In this document: positions 43,300 through 51,943 of the stretch, in pieces
How positions within the stretch are numbered: the first letter of the stretch is position 1
Layout: the number at the start of each line of letters is the position of its first letter
Notes under the pieces: generated by a model
What the model saw: only the letters and a program-made list of their open reading frames with translations
What the model was told of the DNA's origin: nothing
Databases searched by the model: none
Position numbers and translations under genes: made by a program
DNA from: Sphingomonas sp. 35-24ZXX
GTDB lineage: Bacteria > Pseudomonadota > Alphaproteobacteria > Sphingomonadales > Sphingomonadaceae
Assembly: GCF_000786215.1 (NCBI RefSeq)
Contig: NZ_JROG01000011.1
Coordinates: 1-60,163 of the forward strand
Direction of reading: 5' to 3'
Length of the DNA: 60,163 bases

Positions 43300-43845
43300 A
43301 TGAGATTGTTCCTTGCCCTGGTGCCGCCGCCGGCCGTCCGCGAACACCTGCTGAGCCGCATGCATGGCCTGGCCGGAGCCCGCTGGCAGAGCGATGCCCA
43401 GTTGCATGTCACGGCGCGCTTCATCGGCGATGCCGATCGCCATACGGCTGACGCGCTGATGCTCGCGCTGGGCACTGAAAGATTCGGGCGGATCGATGCG
43501 CGGCTCGAGGACTTTGGCTGGTTTGACCGGCGCGGACGCATCGATCACCTCTGGGCGGGACTGGCCCCGCGCGATCCCCTCGCCGCGCTGCACGCCAAGC
43601 TGGACCGGCTGTGCGTCCGCTGCGGCTTTGAGCCCGAAGGGCGCCGATATGTGCCGCATGTGACGCTGGCGCGCTTTGCCCGCAGTGCCGCCCCCGATTC
43701 GGCGCAGATCGCGGCCTGGATGGCGGCTCAGCCTGCGCTGCCGCGCGATGCCTTCCACTTCGACGAACTGGTGCTGATGGAAAGCCTGATGGGCCGCGAG
43801 GGCAGTGTCTATACGCCGATGGCTCATTTCCGCTTGCGCGGCTGA
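43300..43845 (+). CDS. thpR: RNA 2',3'-cyclic phosphodiesterase (LigT/ThpR)
   Basis: The product is 181 aa, the usual length of 2H phosphoesterases. The two HxTx motifs are HVTARF (about residue 36) and HVTLAR (about 122). It hydrolyses 2',3'-cyclic phosphate ends of RNA to 2'-phosphates and can act as a 2'-5' RNA ligase. Cytosolic. Convergent with the thioesterase gene; divergent from the BI-1 gene. Confidence 0.93.
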   Translation: MRLFLALVPPPAVREHLLSRMHGLAGARWQSDAQLHVTARFIGDADRHTADALMLALGTERFGRIDARLEDFGWFDRRGRIDHLWAGLAPRDPLAALHAKLDRLCVRCGFEPEGRRYVPHVTLARFARSAAPDSAQIAAWMAAQPALPRDAFHFDELVLMESLMGREGSVYTPMAHFRLRG

Positions 43846-43860
43846 CCCGGCGCAGGACCG

Positions 43861-44253
43861 TCAGGGCTGGAAAGCGGCGACGATCTCTGCGGTGACGCGT
43901 GCCGGCCGACCAGTGGCCTTGTCGAGCATCGCCCAGGTCGAGACGGCGGTGACAATATCGCGCCCGTAGGCATCGGCAAAGGCGGCATGCCGGGCAAAGC
44001 GTGCGCCCTTTGGCGTCCCGGGCACCCAGGTGCGGCCGATGGCCTGCGCACCCAGGCCGATGTTGCCGCGATAATCGATCTCGTGGCGGACGATCACCCA
44101 GAAATAGGCGTCGACATGCGCAGGGTCCGCCGCCGCGTTCCAGTGCGAGACCGACAGGTCCTGCAGCCACTGCACCCAGACGGCGTTGTTGACATGGCCC
44201 AGCTCGTCGATGTGGTGCGGTTCGGCGGTGAAGGTGCGGGTGAAGGTGTTCAT
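43861..44253 (-). CDS. 4HBT-fold acyl-CoA thioesterase
   Basis: The product is 130 aa from ATG 44253; the frame upstream is the REP-like repeat and not coding. The hot-dog signature is DELGHVNNAVWVQWLQD, with Asp/His/Asn positions of the 4-hydroxybenzoyl-CoA thioesterase (YbgC) type, then EIDYRGNIGLG. It hydrolyses an acyl-CoA, with the chain length unknown. Cytosolic; monocistronic. Confidence 0.92.
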   Translation of the reverse strand: MNTFTRTFTAEPHHIDELGHVNNAVWVQWLQDLSVSHWNAAADPAHVDAYFWVIVRHEIDYRGNIGLGAQAIGRTWVPGTPKGARFARHAAFADAYGRDIVTAVSTWAMLDKATGRPARVTAEIVAAFQP

Positions 44254-44296
44254 CGGGTGTTGCCTAGCTCCGTCTCGCACAAAGCTCTCCCGAGTT

Positions 44297-44359
44297 CCCG
44301 AGCGAAGTCGAGGGACGTGATCTCGAGCGGCTGCGTAAGGTCCCTCGACAAGCTCGGGA
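44297..44359. repeat. REP-like inverted repeat pair
   Basis: CCCGAGCGAAGTCGAGGGAC (44297-44316) and, in opposite orientation, GTCCCTCGACAAGCTCGGGA (44340-44359) form an imperfect inverted pair. Such CGAGCTTGTCGAGGGAC blocks resemble dispersed palindromic elements of sphingomonads. Located between the thioesterase gene and the clpA terminator. Confidence 0.6.
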
Positions 44360-44389
44360 CAAACGAATGGGGATGCGAAGAAGAAAAAA

Positions 44390-44416
44390 GCCCGGCTGAC
44401 GCTGTGCCAGCCGGGC
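44390..44416 (-). terminator. Rho-independent terminator of clpA
   Basis: GCCCGGCTG and CAGCCGGGC form a 9-bp stem followed on the minus strand by six Ts and a T-rich tract. It begins 8 bp after the clpA stop codon. Confidence 0.88.
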
Positions 44417-44423
44417 CTGTTGA

Positions 44424-46763
44424 TCAATCCGCGTTGGTATCGCTGGCCTTCTTGGCCGATCCCCGCGCCTTTTTGGGCTTGGTGGCCTTGGGCGGTGCCG
44501 GGACGATCTCGAACGCCATCACGCCATCCTTCAGATGGACGCTGACCTCGCCGCCCTGCACCAGCTTGCCGAACAGCAGTTCCTCGGCGAGCGGCTGCTT
44601 GATCTTCTCCTGGATGAGCCGCGCCATCGGACGCGCCCCGTACAGGCGATCATAGCCGCGCTCGCACAGCCAGTCGCGGGCCGACTGGTCGAGACGGATG
44701 TGGACGTTCTGTTCGGCCAGCTGCAGTTCGAGCTGGAGGATGAACTTGTCGACCACGCGGGCCACAACCTCGGTACCCAGATAGGCAAACGGCACCACCG
44801 CATCGAGACGGTTGCGGAATTCGGGGGTGAACATCTTCTTCACCGCCTCGTCCGAAGCGTCCTCGCGGCTGACATCGCCAAAGCCGATGCCTTCGCGTGC
44901 CATGTCCGCCGCGCCCGCATTGGTCGTCATGATCAGCACGACATTGCGGAAGTCGACGGTCTTGCCGTGGTGATCGGTGAGCTTGCCGTTGTCCATCACC
45001 TGCAGTAGGATGTTGAACAGATCGGGGTGCGCCTTTTCGATCTCGTCGAGCAACAGCACGCAATGCGGCTGCTGGTCGATCGCATCGGTGAGCAGACCGC
45101 CCTGATCATAGCCGACATAGCCCGGAGGCGCGCCGATCAGGCGGCTGACCGAGTGCCGCTCCATATATTCCGACATGTCGAAACGCTGCAGCGGAATGCC
45201 CATGATGCTCGCCAGCTGCCGGGCAACCTCGGTCTTGCCGACGCCCGTGGGGCCGGAGAACAGATAGTTGCCGATCGGCTTGTCGGGATCGCGCAGGCCG
45301 GCACGGCTAAGCTTGATCGCGCTGGACAGCACCTCGATCGCCTTGTTCTGGCCGAACACGACGCGCTTCAGGTCGCGGTCGAGATGCTCGAGCACCTTCT
45401 TGTCGTCCTTCGACACCGACTTGGGCGGGATGCGTGCCATCGTCGCGATCACGCTTTCGATCTCGCGCGCAGTGATGATCTTGCGCCGCTTGGCAGGCGG
45501 CACCAGCATCTGCATCGCGCCCACTTCGTCGATCACGTCGATCGCCTTGTCGGGCAGCTTGCGGTCGTTGATGTACCGTGCCGAAAGCTCGACTGCGGTC
45601 TTGATCGCGTCCGGGGTGTACTTCACCTTGTGATGGTCCTCGAACGCGGTGCGCAGACCCTTGAGGATCTTGATCGTATCCTCGATCGTCGGCTCGTTGA
45701 CGTCGATCTTCTGGAACCGGCGCAGAAGCGCGCGGTCCTTCTCGAAATGGTTGCGGAACTCCTTGTAGGTGGTCGAGCCGATGCAGCGGATCGTGCCGCC
45801 CGACAGCGCGGGCTTCAGGAGATTCGATGCATCCATCGCGCCGCCGCTGGTGGCGCCGGCGCCAATCACGGTGTGGATCTCGTCGATGAACAGCACCGCA
45901 TGCGGCATCTTCTCAAGTTCAGATACGACCTGCTTGAGCCGCTCCTCGAAATCGCCGCGATAGCGGGTGCCGGCCAGCAGCGCGCCCATGTCGAGCGAGT
46001 AGATCACGGCCTTTTCGAGCACCTCGGGCACATCGCCCTCGACGATCTTGCGCGCCAGGCCCTCGGCGATCGCGGTCTTGCCGACGCCGGGATCACCCAC
46101 ATACAGCGGGTTGTTCTTCGAACGGCGGCACAGGATCTGGATCGTGCGATCCACCTCGGGGCCGCGACCGATCAGCGGATCGATCTTGCCGGCCTGCGCG
46201 CGTGCATTGAGATTGACGGTGAACTGGTCGAGCGCACTGTCCTTCTTCTGCTTGCCCGAGGCATCCTGCTTTTCTTCCTGCGGCTCTTCGGTCCCGCGCG
46301 GGCTGCGCTGCTCGACCGCCTGGCCGCCCTTGCCGATGCCGTGGCTGATATAGCTCACCGCATCGAGACGGCTCATGTCCTGCTGCTGCAGGAAATAGAC
46401 GGCATAGCTTTCGCGCTCAGAAAACAGCGCGACCAGCACGTTGGCGCCGGTCACGACATCCTTGCCCGACGACTGGACGTGCAGGATTGCACGCTGGACG
46501 ACGCGCTGGAAGCCGGAGGTGGGTGCAGGATCAGTCTTTTCGGCGACCTTGAGCGAGTCCAGCTCGTTGTCGAGATAATGCGTCACCGCATCTCCCAGCT
46601 CGCCAAGGTCGACGCCGCAGGCCTGCATCACCTGCGCCGCATCGGCATCATCGATCAGCGCGAGAAGCAGATGCTCCAGCGTCGCATATTCGTGACGGCG
46701 GTCGGCGGCATTGTGAAGGGCCTGGTGCAGCGTCTTTTCAAGGGATTCGGCAAAGGACGGCAT
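44424..46763 (-). CDS. clpA: ATP-dependent Clp protease ATP-binding subunit ClpA
   Basis: The product is 779 aa, typical for ClpA. The N-domain (about 1-145) has two Clp_N repeats (LEHLLLALIDDADA). AAA-1 has Walker A GDPGVGKT and Walker B LFIDEIHT; AAA-2 has GPTGVGKT and LLLDEIEKAHPD, plus an arginine finger region (FRNRLDAVVPF). It unfolds proteins and feeds ClpP in the cytosol. Residues near 600-610 hold the IGF-like loop GIGFGDVS that docks to ClpP. Own terminator follows. No clpS is seen next to it. Confidence 0.97.
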   Translation of the reverse strand: MPSFAESLEKTLHQALHNAADRRHEYATLEHLLLALIDDADAAQVMQACGVDLGELGDAVTHYLDNELDSLKVAEKTDPAPTSGFQRVVQRAILHVQSSGKDVVTGANVLVALFSERESYAVYFLQQQDMSRLDAVSYISHGIGKGGQAVEQRSPRGTEEPQEEKQDASGKQKKDSALDQFTVNLNARAQAGKIDPLIGRGPEVDRTIQILCRRSKNNPLYVGDPGVGKTAIAEGLARKIVEGDVPEVLEKAVIYSLDMGALLAGTRYRGDFEERLKQVVSELEKMPHAVLFIDEIHTVIGAGATSGGAMDASNLLKPALSGGTIRCIGSTTYKEFRNHFEKDRALLRRFQKIDVNEPTIEDTIKILKGLRTAFEDHHKVKYTPDAIKTAVELSARYINDRKLPDKAIDVIDEVGAMQMLVPPAKRRKIITAREIESVIATMARIPPKSVSKDDKKVLEHLDRDLKRVVFGQNKAIEVLSSAIKLSRAGLRDPDKPIGNYLFSGPTGVGKTEVARQLASIMGIPLQRFDMSEYMERHSVSRLIGAPPGYVGYDQGGLLTDAIDQQPHCVLLLDEIEKAHPDLFNILLQVMDNGKLTDHHGKTVDFRNVVLIMTTNAGAADMAREGIGFGDVSREDASDEAVKKMFTPEFRNRLDAVVPFAYLGTEVVARVVDKFILQLELQLAEQNVHIRLDQSARDWLCERGYDRLYGARPMARLIQEKIKQPLAEELLFGKLVQGGEVSVHLKDGVMAFEIVPAPPKATKPKKARGSAKKASDTNAD

Positions 46764-47013
46764 AATGGCGATACTCCGTTACGGGCAAATTGCCCGCAAT
46801 GTCAGTCAGTGTACCCGGGGAAAAAGAGCCGGGCCTCTATGGTCAAGCGCCTCATTGCCATTGCCCCATTGTTCACTCCGGGGCGCTTTACAGCAACCAA
46901 TATAGGCGAGTGTCTCTCCAAATCCAGCAGGCTGCAAGCCCTGGTTCGAGATTATTATCAGCAAAGACCGTGCCAGATGAACGACCTGAAAGGTCCGGCA
47001 GCGGGCATGCGCA

Positions 47014-47214
47014 TCAGCCCTTGCGGAACAGCGCGTCGGCGCTGGCGCGGTGGCGTGCGGCAAATTCCTTGCGCGCCTCGCATCGGGCGATTTCTGCGCG
47101 GCACAGCGCGATCCGGGCATCCAGCTCATCGAGCGAATAGGGGTCGATGTCTTCGCTGCCCAGTTTCTGGGCGGCGTCGGCGCGCAGGCGCGAGAGGCTT
47201 TCGTCGGGCTCCAT
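47014..47214 (-). CDS. DUF1192-family small protein
   Basis: The product is 66 aa from ATG 47214. The conserved core is DIDPYSLDELDARIALCRAE, typical of DUF1192 proteins of alphaproteobacteria, followed by a helical charged tail. Cytosolic, function unknown. Divergent from the quinone oxidoreductase gene. Confidence 0.85.
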   Translation of the reverse strand: MEPDESLSRLRADAAQKLGSEDIDPYSLDELDARIALCRAEIARCEARKEFAARHRASADALFRKG

Positions 47215-47306
47215 GGGACTTATTGTTGACCCGCGAGCGGTAGCTGTCAATATAAGCCGCTACAGATGTTGGGGTTCTGTCCGCAACGAGGGGGGATAAC
47301 CAGGGC

Positions 47307-48326
47307 ATGTCTACCATGACCATGGCTACAGTAATACCGGCTGTCATGCAGGCCGTTGACTATGCCGAACCGGGCGGTCCCGAAGTACTGGTGGCAGGCG
47401 AAGCGCCGGTTCCCGAGCCTTCACAGGGTGAGCTACTGATCCGCGTCGCGGCTGCCGGGGTCAATCGCCCCGATGTCATTCAACGCCAGGGCTTTTATCC
47501 GCCTCCGCCGGGCGCGCCGCATATTCCGGGACTGGAAATCGCAGGCACCGTCGTCGCCGTGGGGCCGGGCACCGATGATGCGATGATCGGCCAGCAGGTC
47601 TGCGCGCTGGTCGCAGGCGGCGGCTATGCCCAATATTGCGTCGCCCGGGCCGACCATTGCTTGACCGTCCCGTCGGGCATAGCGATGGCAGAGGCCTCCG
47701 CCCTGCCCGAAACACTGTTCACCGTGTGGCACAACCTGTTCCAGCGCGGCTATGCCCGCGATGGCGAGACGGTTCTGGTCCATGGCGGCACCAGCGGCAT
47801 CGGCACGATGGCGATCAAGCTCGGCCGCCTGTTCGACCTCAAGGTCATCGTCACCTGCGGCAGCGACGACAAGTGCGCCGCCGCGCTGGACATCGGCGCG
47901 CACCACGCGATCAACTACAAGGCGCATGATTTCGTCGAGGAAGTCCAGCGCCTGACCGACGGCAAGGGCGTCGAGATCGTGCTCGACATGGTCGGCGGCA
48001 GCTATTTGCCGCGCAACATGGCCTGCCTGGCCGATGATGGCCGCAATGTCACCATCGCCGTCCAGGGCGGCATGAAGGCCGAGATTTCGGTGCTGGAGAT
48101 CATGCGCCGCCGCCTGACGCTGACCGGATCGACGCTGCGCCCCCGCTCTGCTGCCTTCAAGGCGCTGCTCGCGGACGAGATTTCGCGCGAGGTCTGGCCT
48201 TTGGTCGCCACTGGCGAACTGTCGCCGCTGATCCACAGCCGCTATCCGCTGGCCCAGGCGGCGCAGGCGCACGCGCAGATGGAATCGGGCGATCTCATCG
48301 GCAAGATCGTGCTCGAGATCGACTGA
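47307..48326 (+). CDS. NAD(P)H quinone oxidoreductase (zeta-crystallin/PIG3 type)
   Basis: The product is 339 aa of the medium-chain dehydrogenase superfamily without zinc ligands. Signatures: GVNRPDVIQRQGFYPPPPG, HIPGLEIAGTVVAVG and the nucleotide-binding VLVHGGTSGIGTMAIKL. It reduces quinones with NADPH in the cytosol. The last coding residues are GKIVLEID. A Pho box for the next gene lies 22 bp after its stop. Confidence 0.93.
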   Translation: MSTMTMATVIPAVMQAVDYAEPGGPEVLVAGEAPVPEPSQGELLIRVAAAGVNRPDVIQRQGFYPPPPGAPHIPGLEIAGTVVAVGPGTDDAMIGQQVCALVAGGGYAQYCVARADHCLTVPSGIAMAEASALPETLFTVWHNLFQRGYARDGETVLVHGGTSGIGTMAIKLGRLFDLKVIVTCGSDDKCAAALDIGAHHAINYKAHDFVEEVQRLTDGKGVEIVLDMVGGSYLPRNMACLADDGRNVTIAVQGGMKAEISVLEIMRRRLTLTGSTLRPRSAAFKALLADEISREVWPLVATGELSPLIHSRYPLAQAAQAHAQMESGDLIGKIVLEID

Positions 48327-48348
48327 GCGCCGCCGTCCTGCCCGCCAT

Positions 48349-48366
48349 CTGTCACAAAGCCGTCAT
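48349..48366 (+). promoter_or_regulatory. Pho box upstream of plcP-agt
   Basis: CTGTCAC-AAAG-CCGTCAT matches the PhoB box layout (7-bp repeat, 4-bp spacer, 7-bp repeat) and lies about 85 bp before the start of the PlcP-type gene. A further TGTCAC lies at 48385. This predicts induction under phosphate limitation. Confidence 0.75.
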
Positions 48367-48450
48367 CGCTATGCGATTCCAGATGTCACATTAAACCGCC
48401 AATGGCGTGGTCCCGAGGATGCAATCATCCGCAAGGGAGCACGCGCCGCC

Positions 48451-49380
48451 ATGGCACTGGACGATTTCAGCGACACCATCCATGCCTTGCTGGGCAGCGG
48501 CACCGGCGACGGTGATTTTTCGAACGTCACCGGCTTTCCCGGTGGCCTGCCCTATACCCCCGAACCGCCGGTCGATGCGCGCAGGCGCTATCGCACCATC
48601 TGGATATCGGACGTGCATCTGGGCACGCGCGGCTGCAACGCCCGCCTGCTGATCGACTTTCTCGACCATGTCGACAGCGAGACAATGTATCTGGTCGGCG
48701 ACATCATCGATGGCTGGCGGCTGAAGAAGAAATTCTACTGGCCCGCCGCGCACAACGACATCGTCTGGCGCATCCTGAAGCGCGCCAAGCGCGGAACGCG
48801 CATCGTCTATATCCCCGGCAACCATGACGAGATGTTCCGCCAGTTTTCCGGGCTGAACTTCGGCGGGGTCGAAATCCGCCGCGCCGCCTTCCACGAGACC
48901 GCCGACGGCAAGCGGCTGATGGTGCTGCACGGCGACGAATTCGACACGATCATGCTCGCGCACCGCTGGCTCGCGTTCGTCGGCGACACGCTCTACCACC
49001 TGCTGATGAGCCTCAACATCGGGGTCAACTGGGTCCGCCAGCGCTTTGGCCTGTCCTATTGGTCATTGTCCAAGATGGCCAAGCACAAGGTCAAGAACGC
49101 GGTCGAGTTCATCTCGCGCTTCGAGGAGCTGGTGGCTCGCGCCGCGGCCGAACGCGGTGTCGATGGTGTCGTGTGCGGCCATATCCACACCGCCGAGATC
49201 CGCGAGATCGGCGGCGTCGAATATTACAATGACGGCGACTGGGTCGAAGGCTGCACCGCGCTGGTCGAGCATTTCGACGGGCGCATGGAAGTGCTGCACT
49301 GGGCCGACATCATGAAGGAGCGCGAAGCGGCCGAAGCCGAGGCGCGCATGATGGGCGGCCGCGCAGTCGAGGCCGCCTGA
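48451..49380 (+). CDS. plcP: PlcP-type calcineurin-like phospholipase C
   Basis: The product is 309 aa. Metallophosphoesterase motifs are complete: SDVHLG, VGDIIDGW, GNHDE, LHGDEFD and GHIHTAEI. Sequence blocks such as YWPAAHNDIV and NWVRQRFGLSYWSLS follow the PlcP family of Sinorhizobium, Roseobacter and SAR11, often mis-annotated as UDP-2,3-diacylglucosamine diphosphatase (LpxH). PlcP releases diacylglycerol from phospholipids under phosphate starvation. The glycosyltransferase gene follows 29 bp downstream, as in known plcP-agt operons, and a Pho box lies upstream. Confidence 0.85.
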   Translation: MALDDFSDTIHALLGSGTGDGDFSNVTGFPGGLPYTPEPPVDARRRYRTIWISDVHLGTRGCNARLLIDFLDHVDSETMYLVGDIIDGWRLKKKFYWPAAHNDIVWRILKRAKRGTRIVYIPGNHDEMFRQFSGLNFGGVEIRRAAFHETADGKRLMVLHGDEFDTIMLAHRWLAFVGDTLYHLLMSLNIGVNWVRQRFGLSYWSLSKMAKHKVKNAVEFISRFEELVARAAAERGVDGVVCGHIHTAEIREIGGVEYYNDGDWVEGCTALVEHFDGRMEVLHWADIMKEREAAEAEARMMGGRAVEAA

Positions 49381-49409
49381 CAGCGAAACCCCAGGCAGGA
49401 GGACAGACC

Positions 49410-50447
49410 ATGCCAGCCCGGATGAAAATCGCGATCGTCACCGATGCCTGGACGCCCCAGGTCAATGGCGTGGTGCGCACCTTGTGCGCAGTGACCGGCC
49501 AGCTTCGCGCGCTGGGTCACGACGTGCTGGTGATTTCTCCCGATCAATACGCCTCGATCCCCTGCCCCTCCTATCCCGAGATCCGGCTGGCGCTGGCGAC
49601 GCGCCACGGTGTCGGCGCGCGGCTCGACGATTTCGCGCCCGATGCGGTGCACATCGCCACCGAAGGACCTTTGGGCATCGCGGCCCGGCGCTTCTGCCTC
49701 AACCACGGCTATCCGTTCACCACCGCCTATCACACCCAGTTTCCCGACTATCTGGCGCGCCGCACCGGGCTTCCCGCGGCGATGTTCTGGCCGTTCATCC
49801 GCTGGTTCCACGCGCCTGCCTCGGCGATCCTGGTCTCGACCGAAACGGTGCGGCGGCAGCTGCGCGGCCAGGGGCTTAACCAGGTGGTGCACTGGGGCCG
49901 CGGGGTCGATCTATCCTGCTTCAGCCCGGCCGCGCCCGTGCCTGCGCTCTATGCAGACCTCGATGGGCCGATCCAGCTCTACGTCGGGCGGGTCGCGGTG
50001 GAAAAGAACATCGAGGCGTTCCTGTCGAACGGCCATCCCGGCAGCAAGGTCGTGGTCGGCGATGGTCCGGCGCGCGAGGCGCTGGCGCGCGCCTATCCGG
50101 ACGCGCATTTCGTCGGCGCGCAATCGGGGGCGGCCTTGGCGGGCTATTATGCCGGGGCCGACGTGTTCGTGTTCCCCAGCCGCACCGACACCTTCGGCCT
50201 GGTGATGATCGAGGCGCTCGCCTGCGGCACCCCGGTCGCCGCCTATCCGGTCTCGGGCCCGCTCGATGTGCTGACACCACGGTCAGGCGCGATGGACGAG
50301 GCGCTGGACAACGGGATTGCCGCTGCACTGCGTCTCGACCGGGCCGATTGCATCGCGGCAGGCCGCGCCTTCACATGGGAGGCCAGCACCCGGCAGTTCC
50401 TGGGCGCGCTGGTGCCGATCACCTCGGGCCTCAGACTGGCGGCCTGA
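49410..50447 (+). CDS. agt: Agt-type diacylglycerol glycosyltransferase (GT4)
   Basis: The product is 345 aa with AGGAGG before the ATG. GT-B fold, GT4 family: AIVTDAWTPQVNGVVRTL, donor-binding YVGRVAVEKNIEAFL and the EX7E-like region FGLVMIEALACGTPV. It is likely to add a sugar to diacylglycerol released by PlcP, making phosphorus-free glycolipids. The nature of the sugar is unknown. Same operon as plcP and same predicted PhoB control. Confidence 0.85.
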   Translation: MPARMKIAIVTDAWTPQVNGVVRTLCAVTGQLRALGHDVLVISPDQYASIPCPSYPEIRLALATRHGVGARLDDFAPDAVHIATEGPLGIAARRFCLNHGYPFTTAYHTQFPDYLARRTGLPAAMFWPFIRWFHAPASAILVSTETVRRQLRGQGLNQVVHWGRGVDLSCFSPAAPVPALYADLDGPIQLYVGRVAVEKNIEAFLSNGHPGSKVVVGDGPAREALARAYPDAHFVGAQSGAALAGYYAGADVFVFPSRTDTFGLVMIEALACGTPVAAYPVSGPLDVLTPRSGAMDEALDNGIAAALRLDRADCIAAGRAFTWEASTRQFLGALVPITSGLRLAA

Positions 50448-50551
50448 TCCGGGCCGCTGTCACCAGATAATGTTTGGCAATCGCCCCGCTTTGCCGTACC
50501 TTTCGTGCTGGGTCGCCCACTAGGTTTTTTCTCGAAAACGAAGGGGCGAAT

Positions 50552-51202
50552 ATGGTCATCTCACATATGTTCCGGGTCGCGCTGCCGTGCGCGCTCATGG
50601 CAGGCGCGATCGGCTTTGCCGGTCATCAGGCGCTCGATGCGGCCGATCACTTCGATCCGCCAGCGCGCACGGGGTCGGATACCAACACCGTCGGATTCGA
50701 TGTCGCTGCCGATATCGCCGATCTCTATGCCTTTCACGATGTCAGCAACGTCTATGTGGCGATCAGCTTCGGGGGCCCTTCGGCCACCAATCTGCCCGGC
50801 TTCTACGACCCCGACGTGCTCTACACGATCAACATCTCCAATACCGGCACGCGCACCGATATCGAATTCCCGATCGAGATCCGCTTCGGACGCGATGGCG
50901 CCAATCCCGGGATAGAGGTGCGCAACCTGCCCGGCGCCAGCGTGCTGCGCGGACCGGTCGAACGCAATCTCGTGACCAATAACGACATCATGGTGCGCGC
51001 CGGATTGTTCGACGATCCCTTCTTCTTCGATCCGCAGGGCCTGCGCGATTCGCGGGCGACCGGCAACCTGTCGTTCAACAATGCGCGCAACCGGTTTGCG
51101 GGCCTCAATTCGACCTTCGTGATCATCGCCATCCCGCGCGGATTGATCGACCGCGGCCAGCCGCTGGACATCTGGACATCGTCCGCACGGATCAGGAGCT
51201 GA
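50552..51202 (+). CDS. Exported DUF4331-family protein, N-terminal half
   Basis: The product is 216 aa from ATG 50552, preceded by a GAAGGGG site. Signal segment ends near GHQALDAAD. The sequence HFDPPARTGSDTN, then DIADLYAFHD and the beta-rich middle are the N-terminal half of DUF4331. The rest of the domain appears to be encoded by the next gene, 5 bp downstream. Function unknown. Confidence 0.85.
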   Translation: MVISHMFRVALPCALMAGAIGFAGHQALDAADHFDPPARTGSDTNTVGFDVAADIADLYAFHDVSNVYVAISFGGPSATNLPGFYDPDVLYTINISNTGTRTDIEFPIEIRFGRDGANPGIEVRNLPGASVLRGPVERNLVTNNDIMVRAGLFDDPFFFDPQGLRDSRATGNLSFNNARNRFAGLNSTFVIIAIPRGLIDRGQPLDIWTSSARIRS

Positions 51203-51207
51203 GCATC

Positions 51208-51927
51208 ATGACCAACACCCCCGTCTCGCGCACGATCGTCTCGGCTCTTGCGCTGTCCGCCCTGCTCGCCGGATGCGGCAGCAACGAACCTGCCACCAAC
51301 GCCATCGTGGTCCCGCCCGTCGCGGTCGCGCCGACCCCGGCACCGACGCCCACCCCCGCCCCGGCACCGACCAGCTTCAATGTCGCGCCGTGCCTCAACC
51401 AGACCGTGGTTCCCGGTCGCACCGTCGCCAATCTGGTCGTGCCCGATGTGCTGCAGCTCGATCTCAACCAGCCCTCCGGCTTCCCCAACGGGCGGCGCTA
51501 TCTCGATCCGGTGATCGACGTCACATTGGCGGTGATCTTCCTCGACCTGCGGCGGCATCCCGCCACGACCTTTGCCGCGATCCCGGTCAACCCCAATGGC
51601 ATCGATCAGCCGTTGCCATCCACCTTCCCGTTCCTGGCAGCGCCGCTCGGCAGTCCGCCGAGATCGAACGGGGCGGGCACCAACTTCACCTTCCGCAGCG
51701 ACCTGCCCTCGGCCTATACCCGGGTCGATCGCGCGGGCATGCCGGCGGTGTCGACCGCGTTGATCTCGGGCAATCCCAACAAGAACAGCTATAACGACGA
51801 TACGCCCACCATCGATGCGACCGGAAAATGGGTGCCTGAATTGTCCGGCACGCTCACCATCCTCACCAATGCGCTGGCGGACGATTTCGGACGGCTGGGG
51901 CTGACCATCTGCGCCGCGCCCGCCTGA
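51208..51927 (+). CDS. DUF4331-like lipoprotein, C-terminal half
   Basis: The product is 239 aa. Lipobox at LLAGCGS, then a Pro/Thr/Ala linker (APTPAPTPTPAPAPT). The remaining part (QPSGFPNGRRYLDPVIDVTL, RVDRAGMPAVSTALI and KNSYNDDTP) matches the C-terminal half of DUF4331. It lies 5 bp after the first half. Two genes for one domain suggest either a split protein or two interacting partners, one lipid-anchored. Confidence 0.85.
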   Translation: MTNTPVSRTIVSALALSALLAGCGSNEPATNAIVVPPVAVAPTPAPTPTPAPAPTSFNVAPCLNQTVVPGRTVANLVVPDVLQLDLNQPSGFPNGRRYLDPVIDVTLAVIFLDLRRHPATTFAAIPVNPNGIDQPLPSTFPFLAAPLGSPPRSNGAGTNFTFRSDLPSAYTRVDRAGMPAVSTALISGNPNKNSYNDDTPTIDATGKWVPELSGTLTILTNALADDFGRLGLTICAAPA

Positions 51928-51943
51928 CAACCGGACGCGGCCC

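Noticed and set aside
45027-47243. 738-aa open frame on the plus strand
   Set aside because: It is antisense to clpA, which has complete AAA+ motifs; long antisense frames are expected in high-GC DNA.
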